DNA of 64,000 nt, taken from JAAYAY01 sp964563135. GTDB lineage: Bacteria; Planctomycetota; Planctomycetia; Pirellulales; Thermoguttaceae. Shown here piece after piece: positions 7,235 to 14,402 of this stretch; within the stretch, counting starts at the first letter, position 1, and every line of letters starts with the position of its first letter. The DNA lies in NCBI GenBank assembly GCA_964563135.1, contig CAZLWV010000027.1, forward strand, positions 1 through 64,000. The letters run 5' to 3'. The notes beneath the pieces were generated by a model, which was not told where the DNA came from, searched no databases, and saw nothing but the letters and a program-made list of their open reading frames with translations. The position numbers and the translations under genes are program-made.

Positions 7235-7837
7235 TCATTCCCCCATGCTCCCCGTTCTCTTGTCGGCCTCGTCGAAGGGATCGCGTGCCGCCTGACGCTC
7301 TGTAGGCTTCGCCTGCGAGCGCGGAACTGGCGGCTTGACTGTTGGCTCGAGCCACTCGTCGCCAGCTGCATCGATGGCTCCAAACGGACTGGACGGCGCC
7401 TCGCCCAGCAGATCGGCCAGCAGGTTGTCACGCTGCGCACTCCACCGGGCGATTGATTCCCGGTTTGAGCGGACCTCCGATGTGCTCATGTCCTTCCCTT
7501 TCGTCCTGATCTCAAGCTCGAGAGATCGGGCGCCCGCCTCGAGCCGCAAGATCGTCTGGACGCGAGCCTGCTGCCACAGAGAAGGCTCTCCATGCCTTTG
7601 ACGCAGGTGCGCCTCAATAGCCTTTCGGAGATCACAGACGGAGTGGTAGACCGCTGCGAACCGCTTCCCGAGACCAGCCAGGACCAGACCGGCACGTCGC
7701 GCCCGCATCCCATGTTTGAACTGGTTCAGGTTGCCCGGCTGCCCCCCCGGCTTGCGTGGTTCGGTAGGGGTTTCCGCCCCGATGACACCCGAAACCTGAC
7801 ACCCGCCGCCGTTTTTCGATTGCTCTAAGTCGTTCAT
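7235..7837 (-). CDS. Small-terminase-like protein (200 aa)
   Basis: ATG at 7837 with an AAGGCG site upstream. The segment GGQPGNLNQFKHGMRARR (about residues 32-49) resembles the Gly/Asn/Lys-His-Gly motif that opens the DNA-binding region of many phage small terminase proteins and related HTH proteins. It is followed by long helices (LGKRFAAVYHSVCDLRKAIE, LRLEAGARSLELEIRTK). The C-terminus is Pro/acidic and probably disordered. Small terminases recognise the packaging site and recruit the ATPase-nuclease subunit, but no large subunit gene is visible here. The assignment is from one motif and gene position only; a general DNA-binding protein is the alternative. Confidence 0.45.
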   Translation of the reverse strand: MNDLEQSKNGGGCQVSGVIGAETPTEPRKPGGQPGNLNQFKHGMRARRAGLVLAGLGKRFAAVYHSVCDLRKAIEAHLRQRHGEPSLWQQARVQTILRLEAGARSLELEIRTKGKDMSTSEVRSNRESIARWSAQRDNLLADLLGEAPSSPFGAIDAAGDEWLEPTVKPPVPRSQAKPTERQAARDPFDEADKRTGSMGE

Positions 7838-7890
7838 TTGTATCGCCTTATGGATTCGACTCTAACCTATACAGGATAGGTCTGTGTGAT

Positions 7891-8235
7891 TTACTCGCCA
7901 CCCATCACGAGGGTATCGGAAACCGACACCCCCTCCGTTTCGCCATGGTCGCCGCCGATCTGGACCGCCAGGGGTCGGCCGCCGACATCACCAGCATCGC
8001 CAGACACACCACCCGAAGCGGAGGGGGCGGATCGGAGGGTTCGGCCACTGGACGCGCGAGCCAGCGAATTGTCAACGTCCTCAGAATCAACCGTTGTCAG
8101 CGTCGGCAGCTCGATCGGCGTCGCGCCTTTCATGCACGGTAGCAGCCCTTCCACGATGTCCTGCTCGAGGAAGTCCTGAGGGGTCACCCAGCCATCGCCG
8201 TGCAACGTCTTGCCATCCTCGTGCATCGTACTCAT
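7891..8235 (-). CDS. Unassigned element protein (114 aa)
   Basis: ATG at 8235 has AGAAGGAC upstream and overlaps the stop of the polymerase-like gene as ATGA, so translation is probably coupled. The N-terminal part (GDGWVTPQDFLEQDIVEGLL) is folded-looking; the C-terminal half is Ser/Gly/Asp-rich and likely flexible. No domain is recognised. It is the last member of the coupled block that begins with the DUF3102 gene, which suggests an accessory function in replication, but this is inference. Confidence 0.5.
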   Translation of the reverse strand: MSTMHEDGKTLHGDGWVTPQDFLEQDIVEGLLPCMKGATPIELPTLTTVDSEDVDNSLARASSGRTLRSAPSASGGVSGDAGDVGGRPLAVQIGGDHGETEGVSVSDTLVMGGE

Positions 8236-9455
8236 GCTGCTTGTCCTTCTCGTTTCAAACTCAACTGGAAACCGAGCTCCTTGAACACCTCGGCGAATGC
8301 GCCTTTCACGAAGTCAAGTCCGTCCACTCGGCTGAAGATCGCATCATGCAACGTCATGATCGGAATCCGTCCCAGCAGTCGCGGCGCCACCGTCTCCACA
8401 ACCAGCCAGCTTTCCGCACGCTGCAACAGCCGAATCAGTTCCCCATGATCGTCGTGGTTGACGGTGCGGATGATCTTGAGCACGGAGGGGAACGCATTCT
8501 GAAACGCCTCTTCGACGGCCGACGGATACCTCCCCCGTTTCGCGAGCACGTCCCTCAGCAGGGACAGCTTCACAACGTCCCGTTCAAGGCCAGTGTCGGT
8601 GACGAGAGATTCGTAAAGGAGTCCGCTGGAAGCCAAGTCCGAGAACGAACGGACGTCAGCCTCAGACGTCAGGGCAGCACAGGGGGAGGGGAGTAGGGGA
8701 GGGGCCACTGGCGTCGCATGCTTATATGTCGACAGCCTCAACCCCCCATAAGTCTGGAATTCTGGTTGCAGCATCATCGCCAGCAAAGCAGGCTGGGCAC
8801 ACCGAATATCCACGCTCCCCATCGGTTCGCCATGCATCCGCAGCGCCGGCCGCAGACTGCCTTTCAAGCCGGTGATCGAGTTGAATACCCGTCCCGTGCT
8901 GCTGACGGAGAACGGCCGCTCGAGCCGCCGAATTCGTTCCACCAGCACGTCCTGGCAAAGGCGGGTGTGATCGGGCAGCCCGTCGAGAAGTTCGTCCGCA
9001 TCCGCAGTCACGGACAGGTGAAGCTGCTCGGCGTCCAAAGCGTAGTGGACTGGCAGCCATCGTGTGCGCTGCTCGTCTTGCTGCCGTTCTCGTTCGGCCT
9101 GAATTCGTGCGATCAGTCGCGGGTCAGTGGCCATAACTCTAACGCACCGATCTCCCAGAAACCGCTTGGCCAGGCGGAAGCCCTTGGCCTTCACACCGGC
9201 ATAGTAGGGGGCCGTTTCAATGGCGCCTGCGGCTTCCAGGGCCTCGATTACCGCGGGCTCTGTCGGACGGTACATAACTCGCCGCAGTACATCCGAGTGA
9301 AGTCTCACGCATCCCCAGGCGTCCACGTCCCGATTCGCCAGTTTCCTGACGATCTGCGAAACGAGCCACCGGGCATCGTCGGCGCGGACGGACAGTTTCA
9401 ACGGCAAGAAGTCTGCCGGCTGGAACGATCGGGGGAGGATGAATTCGTATTTCAC
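8232..9455 (-). CDS. Replication protein with degenerate family A DNA-polymerase-like palm (407 aa)
   Basis: The GTG at 9455 overlaps the topoisomerase stop as GTGA, and the body starts MKYEFILPRSFQPADF. Residues 215-228 (VDIRCAQPALLAMM) resemble motif A of family A polymerases (usual form D-x-S-x-x-E-x-R), with the Asp kept and a Gln-Pro in place of the Glu region. Residues 292-304 (RDVVKLSLLRDVL) resemble the helix with motif B Arg/Lys. Residues 366-375 (IMTLHDAIFS) match motif C, which is HDE in true polymerases. The N-terminal 150 residues look like a winged-helix or initiator region. Pattern, order and spacing support a palm-like fold; activity is uncertain. It is coupled to the topoisomerase gene, pointing to element replication. 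Confidence 0.5.
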   Translation of the reverse strand: MKYEFILPRSFQPADFLPLKLSVRADDARWLVSQIVRKLANRDVDAWGCVRLHSDVLRRVMYRPTEPAVIEALEAAGAIETAPYYAGVKAKGFRLAKRFLGDRCVRVMATDPRLIARIQAERERQQDEQRTRWLPVHYALDAEQLHLSVTADADELLDGLPDHTRLCQDVLVERIRRLERPFSVSSTGRVFNSITGLKGSLRPALRMHGEPMGSVDIRCAQPALLAMMLQPEFQTYGGLRLSTYKHATPVAPPLLPSPCAALTSEADVRSFSDLASSGLLYESLVTDTGLERDVVKLSLLRDVLAKRGRYPSAVEEAFQNAFPSVLKIIRTVNHDDHGELIRLLQRAESWLVVETVAPRLLGRIPIMTLHDAIFSRVDGLDFVKGAFAEVFKELGFQLSLKREGQAA

Positions 9456-12019
9456 GACAGCACCTTCCGCAACTTCGCGGCCACCTTCTCTCGGATCGCT
9501 GCGTCCAGTCCATCGACGCCGTGACTGACGAGCGAAGCTGCGTAGTGCTTCCAATGTTCGGGAGGTAAATCTTCGGCCCAAGATTTCATCTTCGCTGGAA
9601 TGCCCTTGATGTCGATGCGTGGCTTCAGCGTGTTGCAGATCGAACCTATGATTTCTCCGAGGTCGAGATATTTGTCGATCGCGTCACTGATCGCCACTCG
9701 CAAGATGGCGTCGCGGGTTTCGCGACTGTATGCGTCGATGGCAGCCTTGGGTGGCACAAGTTTCTTGTCGCACCCGTGCGCCGCCAACTTCGATTCGACC
9801 CACTGAACGAACTTGTGCGGATCGGCCGATAGAGCATTCAATTCCACTCGACGGCAATTTTTCCAGCCGCCGTACACTTGCTCGCCCCCGAAGTATTCAT
9901 GCTCGAGCTCTGTCAGTTCCAGCCGACGAGGCAGGCGTTTCTTGCGGAAGAATGTTTCGACCGCCAAGTCCATATCAAGAGCCTCTTGCACGTGGAGCCC
10001 AGCGTCGATTACCTCCACGAAGTACTTGTGGGCACCCGTCGCCTTAGTCAGTGTCCGCGCGATGTTGTACCCAGCGGGATCGGCATCGTGGAAGCAGAAG
10101 ACTTTCATCTTGTGTCGTCGCTGCGCCGCCTGTAGCAATGCCTTGGCAGCGCGGACCGCGTACCCTTCACAGGCCATGATGGCGCAGTCGTATCGCTCGG
10201 GGATCGCGCCCAATGCGCACTTCGACTCCATGCCCTTCTTCTCGAAGTACAGAATCGTGTCGTACAGGTGGAGGGGAATCTCGTATTCGTCGACTGCCTT
10301 TGTGCCCAGGGGGATCTTTTTCCCTGTATGCGGCTCCAACAGATAGCCCCTCGGATCTCGCAATCGTCCGTCGATCAGACCGTTAGTCTTCTCGTACTCA
10401 TCAACGACACGATCAAAGTACTTCTGCTTGAGTTCCTTCTCGGTGAATTGCTGAATGAGCTGCCGAGCGGCATAGTACAAATCTCGCTGCGAGAATTCAC
10501 ACACACCCCCACCGGATGCCTTCTCGATCGCCTCGGGCAGCACTTTGACAACGGCCTCGTTGAGTTGCATTTTCGGCTGCTGCGCTCGCAGTCGTTCTGC
10601 TCGCCAGCGTTCTGCCTGCCTCGCGTCCCTTTCTTCCAGCTTCCGCTGCTTTCTCCATTCGGCGGTGACGTTGACGACGCATTTCTCGACGGCCGCTTCC
10701 AGTTCGCCAGTAGCGTCGATTACGCTCTTGCCACGATCCAGATACGTCGGCGCTGGGGTGGCGATGTGAAGCAGCACGACTACCGGAGAGTCGTCTTCGA
10801 TCATTTGATGCTCGAGGAGCGAGTCGAGACGGCGCACGCATGGCCGATCTACGGCAGGCGAGAAATTACAGCCCGTGATGATTTGGAGCTCGGCGTCCGG
10901 ATCTGATGATTCTGCAAACGCAGCTTCGACCACAAACGGCAGACCGTCGCTTGTCATGCCCGATGTCGACTTGTATCGGATTGTTTTGCTGATGACGCCG
11001 CCTAGAGCGGCGACAACCCTCGTTCCGATATGATCCGCGCCGATGCTTCCCAGTTTCGTGGGCTTCGGTTCGCGCCCGTGCTGCTGCATTGCCTCAAGCA
11101 GTCGGGCGGTTTTGCTGCGGTCCAGGCCGTTGCAGTTCAGGAGCGCCGACAGGTTGCATCGGGCCAGTTCGGTTTCGTCGGTGACGGCCTTCAACGTGGC
11201 TGATCGCTTCAGTCCTGCGAACCCCTGGAGGAAGTCGCGGAGGGAGCGGTCGGTACCCTGGTCACGGTCTTTGGCGATAGACGCGCCGACAAGTCGCTCG
11301 AAGGCTTCGATGTCATACCAATGCGGTGGATCCGGGTCCGCAGCCGTCCATTTAGGGCAACTCCCTGCAGTCCGATCCCATTGATACGACTCTCCGAAGG
11401 CTCGAAACGACAGCGTAAGATGCGGATTGAGCGCCGCGTAGTTCCACGCGAAAAGTACAAATCGAGCCTTTTCGTACTCCTCTAGGATGCAGGGTAACTG
11501 GCGGAGATGGACCTTGACGAAAGTCCCGTTTTGTACTTCTTCGAGCGTTTGAATGTCGTGCTTGACCACCGGAACTTGGGCAAGCTGATCGAGGCCCACC
11601 TCGATTTCATGCCGGACCCCCTGCGCCTCGATCGTCACTCGACCCGGCTCGTCCCCGTTCCAGACGTAAGGGATCCCAACGAGGCACTTCCCCGCGTTGC
11701 CCTGTGCGCCCCTGGTCAGGGATCGGTATGCTTCACGACTGCTGACCCGTCTCTCGAAGTCCAGCATCCCGATCACGGTTTCCGGCGGGATGCCGTTGCC
11801 ATTGTCCCGGACGGAGATGCCGGTGTCGTCCACATCGACCGTGATCTCCGGCAGCCTCTTGATTTCCTCGCAATGGTCGAGGGCGTTGTCGACTAACTCC
11901 TTGAACACGGCCTGGTGCCAAAGGTAACGCGGGTAGCCAAGCTGCTTGGTCAACTCGTTCTCACTGAGGTATTCGAGCGACCGCGAGATGCTGAATGCTT
12001 CCCTTGGAGTTGTGCTCAT
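9452..12019 (-). CDS. Single-chain type IIB DNA topoisomerase (TopoVIII-like B-A fusion, 855 aa)
   Basis: Start ATG at 12019 overlaps the upstream stop (ATGA) and has GGAGG nearby. The N-terminal half is a GHKL ATPase: N-box ELVDNALDHC (41-50), G1 DNGNGIP (72-78), G2 lid RGAQGNAGKCL (103-113), and a transducer-type lysine in PTYLDRGKS (424-432). The C-terminal half is TopoVI-A/Spo11-like: FSQRDLYY (509-516) matches the winged-helix motif with the catalytic Tyr (Y516 likely), and a Toprim domain has ACEGYA (Glu 618) and HDADPAGYN (DxD 645/647). TopoVI has these halves as separate subunits; fusion in one chain is the hallmark of TopoVIII, known from plasmids and integrated elements. It would relax or decatenate element DNA by ATP-dependent double-strand passage. 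Confidence 0.85.
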   Translation of the reverse strand: MSTTPREAFSISRSLEYLSENELTKQLGYPRYLWHQAVFKELVDNALDHCEEIKRLPEITVDVDDTGISVRDNGNGIPPETVIGMLDFERRVSSREAYRSLTRGAQGNAGKCLVGIPYVWNGDEPGRVTIEAQGVRHEIEVGLDQLAQVPVVKHDIQTLEEVQNGTFVKVHLRQLPCILEEYEKARFVLFAWNYAALNPHLTLSFRAFGESYQWDRTAGSCPKWTAADPDPPHWYDIEAFERLVGASIAKDRDQGTDRSLRDFLQGFAGLKRSATLKAVTDETELARCNLSALLNCNGLDRSKTARLLEAMQQHGREPKPTKLGSIGADHIGTRVVAALGGVISKTIRYKSTSGMTSDGLPFVVEAAFAESSDPDAELQIITGCNFSPAVDRPCVRRLDSLLEHQMIEDDSPVVVLLHIATPAPTYLDRGKSVIDATGELEAAVEKCVVNVTAEWRKQRKLEERDARQAERWRAERLRAQQPKMQLNEAVVKVLPEAIEKASGGGVCEFSQRDLYYAARQLIQQFTEKELKQKYFDRVVDEYEKTNGLIDGRLRDPRGYLLEPHTGKKIPLGTKAVDEYEIPLHLYDTILYFEKKGMESKCALGAIPERYDCAIMACEGYAVRAAKALLQAAQRRHKMKVFCFHDADPAGYNIARTLTKATGAHKYFVEVIDAGLHVQEALDMDLAVETFFRKKRLPRRLELTELEHEYFGGEQVYGGWKNCRRVELNALSADPHKFVQWVESKLAAHGCDKKLVPPKAAIDAYSRETRDAILRVAISDAIDKYLDLGEIIGSICNTLKPRIDIKGIPAKMKSWAEDLPPEHWKHYAASLVSHGVDGLDAAIREKVAAKLRKVLS

Positions 12020-12915
12020 ACCGCCACCTCCTCGCCGAACAGTTCTGGACAAGGACATGGGCCTTTCCCGGCATACCAGTCGTCAAGCGACTGAATTAAC
12101 GCCCGTTGCCCAGCCGGGTCGGGTCGGGTATGAATTCCAAAAATGCATGCCTCCCCAAACTCGCAACAGGGTGCCATGCGCACCGGTTCCTGGCAGGGTG
12201 CCAGGTCTTTCGTGAACTTCACCACCGCGATGGCGACGTCGCACATGCAAATGACGGGGAATCCGTCGGTCGGATCGGACGCGTTGAGTGGGTCAATGCC
12301 GACATGGCAGCAGGCAACTTCGGAAATCACGTCGCTGACGGATTGGCGGGGTTCATTGGGCGATGTCTGAACGGTATCTCGCATCATGAGGTCAAGTAGG
12401 AGGTCGCGAGCCCGATCCTTGTTCATCCAGCCTTGAGCCGGGCAAAGCCAATGAATCAGTTTGTGCGACTGCCTGACGTCGTTCTGGGCAGCCCAGTCGA
12501 ACAAGGCCCCAAGACAAGCCTCGATTTCCAGCCGTTTGATTGCCACCTTTTTCGCATCGCGGAGGGACCAAGGCGTTTCTTGCTGCCGCGAAGAGTAATT
12601 CGTCAGTGCCAACGCTCCGTCGATCGTTAAATGCGCATCGAATTCGCATTTGGCCTCGATGGTTGGCCATTCGCGGGCCAGCTTCATGTACTTTTGCGAC
12701 TGCCGCGGTTTCACCCGGCAATTCGCCTCCAGCCACTCCAGAAACCCGCCGTGGCCGACTTGGGTCTTGGCCTGAATGAGTAGCTCACCACACGCTCGGG
12801 CGTGCTCCAGGGCTGTTCTGGCTGCCGTAATAGCCTGGTCATGCTCGCGGTTGATTTCGCCGGCCAGGGTGGTCAGATCGATTTGCTTCGTGTCGCAGAG
12901 TACGGTAGAATTCAT
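12016..12915 (-). CDS. DUF3102-domain protein (299 aa)
   Basis: ATG at 12915 follows AAGGAG with 9-base spacing, itself just after a GC hairpin. Residues 15-85 (EINREHDQAI, ALEHARACGELLIQAKTQVG, GFLEWLEANC, QSQKYMKLAREW) match the DUF3102 pattern found in phage and plasmid proteins: an alternating helical domain with G-x-x-L-x-x-A-K and h-G-x-F-x-x-W. The C-terminal half is unassigned and holds many Cys residues (VICMCDVAIAV, APCCEFGEACIFG, GPCPCPELFG) that may bind metal. The gene is coupled to the topoisomerase gene through ATGA overlap. DUF3102 function is not established; DNA binding or replication control is a common guess. Confidence 0.75.
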   Translation of the reverse strand: MNSTVLCDTKQIDLTTLAGEINREHDQAITAARTALEHARACGELLIQAKTQVGHGGFLEWLEANCRVKPRQSQKYMKLAREWPTIEAKCEFDAHLTIDGALALTNYSSRQQETPWSLRDAKKVAIKRLEIEACLGALFDWAAQNDVRQSHKLIHWLCPAQGWMNKDRARDLLLDLMMRDTVQTSPNEPRQSVSDVISEVACCHVGIDPLNASDPTDGFPVICMCDVAIAVVKFTKDLAPCQEPVRMAPCCEFGEACIFGIHTRPDPAGQRALIQSLDDWYAGKGPCPCPELFGEEVAV

Positions 12916-12930
12916 GCGTCAACACTCCTT

Positions 12931-12961
12931 GCCCGGTCGGTCGCAGCCGCCGGGCTTTTTT
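12931..12961 (+). terminator. GC hairpin with T6 tract, plus orientation, in the leader of the DUF3102 gene
   Basis: GCCCGG (12931-12936) pairs with CCGGGC (12950-12955) and is followed by TTTTTT (12956-12961). On the plus strand this is terminator-like; on the minus strand it forms a hairpin immediately before the AAGGAG of the DUF3102 gene and could affect its translation. Confidence 0.45.
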
Positions 12962-13015
12962 CGTTGTCCGCCCGGTCGATCAGGAATTGCCGGGGGTGGG
13001 TAGCGGGGGTGTGGC

Positions 13016-13306
13016 TCATTGCCGTCGCCCTCCCAAGTTCATCATGGCCACATAATCGACCTCGACCGGCTTGGCCCGCTTCTGACGCCGCTGCCGAGGG
13101 CTCGGAGGGACTACCAGACGGGATTGCAGGAACTCATCGAGGGCAGTCTGAGAAACTCGATACCTCGGCTTCTGGGTGCCGTTGCCGAGATTGACGGCCT
13201 TCAGCCTGCCGGACCTGATCTCTTCCAGAACCCAATGGACGTCTTTTCGGAGAATCCGGGCGACTTCGGGCGGCGTGGAGAAGAGTTCGACGGTGCTATT
13301 GCTCAT
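13016..13306 (-). CDS. Excisionase-type helix-turn-helix protein (96 aa)
   Basis: The start at 13306 (MSNSTVELFSTPPEVARIL) has GGAGGTG upstream; the frame extends further but overlaps the preceding gene. Residues 8-60 (STPPEVARILRKDVHWVLEE, SGRLKAVNLG, YRVSQTALDEFLQSR) form a MerR/HTH_17-like winged-helix DNA-binding domain as found in phage excisionases and small regulators. A basic tail follows (RQRRQKRAKP). The start lies 11 bases inside the upstream HTH gene, so the two are probably coupled. It may serve as the directionality factor for the nearby integrase. Confidence 0.7.
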   Translation of the reverse strand: MSNSTVELFSTPPEVARILRKDVHWVLEEIRSGRLKAVNLGNGTQKPRYRVSQTALDEFLQSRLVVPPSPRQRRQKRAKPVEVDYVAMMNLGGRRQ

Positions 13307-13499
13307 CGGCGGGCACCTCCTGTTTGGGGCAAGCCGCACGTTGAGCAACAGATTCCTCGACAGCTTCCGGCTCGAAGAGAAATCGGCTGCCGGCCTGGAG
13401 AGCAGGGACCCGGCTAGCTTGTGCCTCGCGGCGTAGCCACGCCTGAGTTACCCCCAGGCGTCGAGCCATCCGAGGCAGGCTTAGAATCCGGTCAGTCAT
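13296..13499 (-). CDS. Small helix-turn-helix protein (67 aa)
   Basis: ATG at 13499 follows AGAGGG. The protein (LPRMARRLGVTQAWLRREAQ, then VPALQAGSRFLFEPEAVEES) is a minimal HTH_17/excisionase-like domain: a recognition helix followed by a wing with a hydrophobic tip. Together with the overlapping 13016-13306 gene it gives two tandem small HTH proteins, as is common next to planctomycete phage integrases. One may act as excisionase and the other as regulator; which is which cannot be told from sequence. Confidence 0.65.
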   Translation of the reverse strand: MTDRILSLPRMARRLGVTQAWLRREAQASRVPALQAGSRFLFEPEAVEESVAQRAACPKQEVPADEQ

Positions 13500-13559
13500 G
13501 AAAAAACCCTCTGTAGGTCAAGCGACGTTTGAGTCTGCTTTGATCCTACCGAGGGCTCC

Positions 13560-13584
13560 GGGGCGTACCGGGGGCGTACCGGGG
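13560..13584. promoter_or_regulatory. 11-bp tandem repeat, possible operator or promoter element
   Basis: GGGGCGTACCG occurs twice in direct tandem (13560-13570 and 13571-13581), followed by GGGG. It lies about 60-85 bases upstream of the start of the two-HTH-gene pair, and the 11-bp spacing puts both copies on one face of the helix. This fits an autoregulatory operator for one of the HTH proteins; no direct evidence. Confidence 0.4.
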
Positions 13585-13596
13585 ATTTTGCGAGAC

Positions 13597-13621
13597 AGCC
13601 GAAAAAACTATCCTTTCGGCT
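13597..13621 (-). terminator. Inverted repeat spanning the stop codon of the winged-helix gene
   Basis: AGCCGAAA (13597-13604) and TTTCGGCT (13614-13621) form a perfect 8-bp stem with a 9-base loop. The TAG stop of the 13608-14402 gene sits in the loop. There is no T tract after the stem on the minus strand, so intrinsic termination is only possible, not clear. Confidence 0.35.
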
Positions 13622-14402
13622 CTTGAAGGCGATATGAGCCCTTAGTCCTGCCGGGAACGATTACTATTCCCAACGCGTTGTGTCGCTTGAACACGTCGGT
13701 GATTCGCGAAGCCGTTGAATCGCACCTCTCCAATAGATATTGCGATCCAACGTCGGGTGTCCCGCGTTCCCAGTGTTCCCAGAGAATCTTGACGAAAGCC
13801 GCTTGTTGTTTCGAAAACGAGTAGGTTTCGCCATGCCACTTGACGGAACGGAAGTCGTCCGAGTGATCTGCTTCAGAAGGGATCGAATTCAGGAGTCTCG
13901 CCAGATCCGCTCGCACCAGCTTCAGCGAGGTTCTCGTTTTCGCCTGTCCCAACTCGCCCCATTGGTCGTCATCGGGGGAGTGTCCTTCGATCAGATATTG
14001 CTTCGCAAAATCCGCCGGCGAAAGATGTCGTCTCGGCTTGATCGGTACCCAAGCCGGCAGGTCGGGAAGTGTGGTGCCGTGATTCTCTCCCCACTGATGA
14101 CACTTCAGGACTAATCGTTCTGCGAATTCGAGCATCCACCGGCGATTGAACTCCGCATCGGCACCGCATAGCGTCTTCAGTTCCGCCACGGCGGTAGGGT
14201 CGTTCCACGGCCACGTAGTCGCGTCCCGGGCCTCCTGAAACCGCAGCCGTTCACGCCAATCGCCTTCCACCTCGGGCGAGGCTACCACCGCATCGAAACA
14301 TCGGATGCGGTCCTGGAGCCACTGACGCAGTTCTGCGGGACTTTCGGGGCATTTGCCGGGCCAGCCGGGAGTGGCGGGCTTGCTCGATTTCCTTTTAGCC
14401 AT
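13608..14402 (-). CDS. Winged-helix-like unassigned element protein (264 aa)
   Basis: The ATG at 14402 overlaps the end of the integrase gene (the integrase stop TAA lies inside the new frame), so the two are translated together. The protein begins MAKRKSSKPATPGWPGKCPE. The middle is helical and Trp-rich; residues 200-262 (KQQAAFVKILWEHWERGTPD, LLERCDSTASRITDVFKRH, GIVIVPGRTKGSYRLQ) look like a winged-helix DNA-binding domain. A role in regulating integration or lysogeny is plausible from its position between integrase and the HTH genes. No named family is recognised. Confidence 0.6.
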   Translation of the reverse strand: MAKRKSSKPATPGWPGKCPESPAELRQWLQDRIRCFDAVVASPEVEGDWRERLRFQEARDATTWPWNDPTAVAELKTLCGADAEFNRRWMLEFAERLVLKCHQWGENHGTTLPDLPAWVPIKPRRHLSPADFAKQYLIEGHSPDDDQWGELGQAKTRTSLKLVRADLARLLNSIPSEADHSDDFRSVKWHGETYSFSKQQAAFVKILWEHWERGTPDVGSQYLLERCDSTASRITDVFKRHNALGIVIVPGRTKGSYRLQEPKG

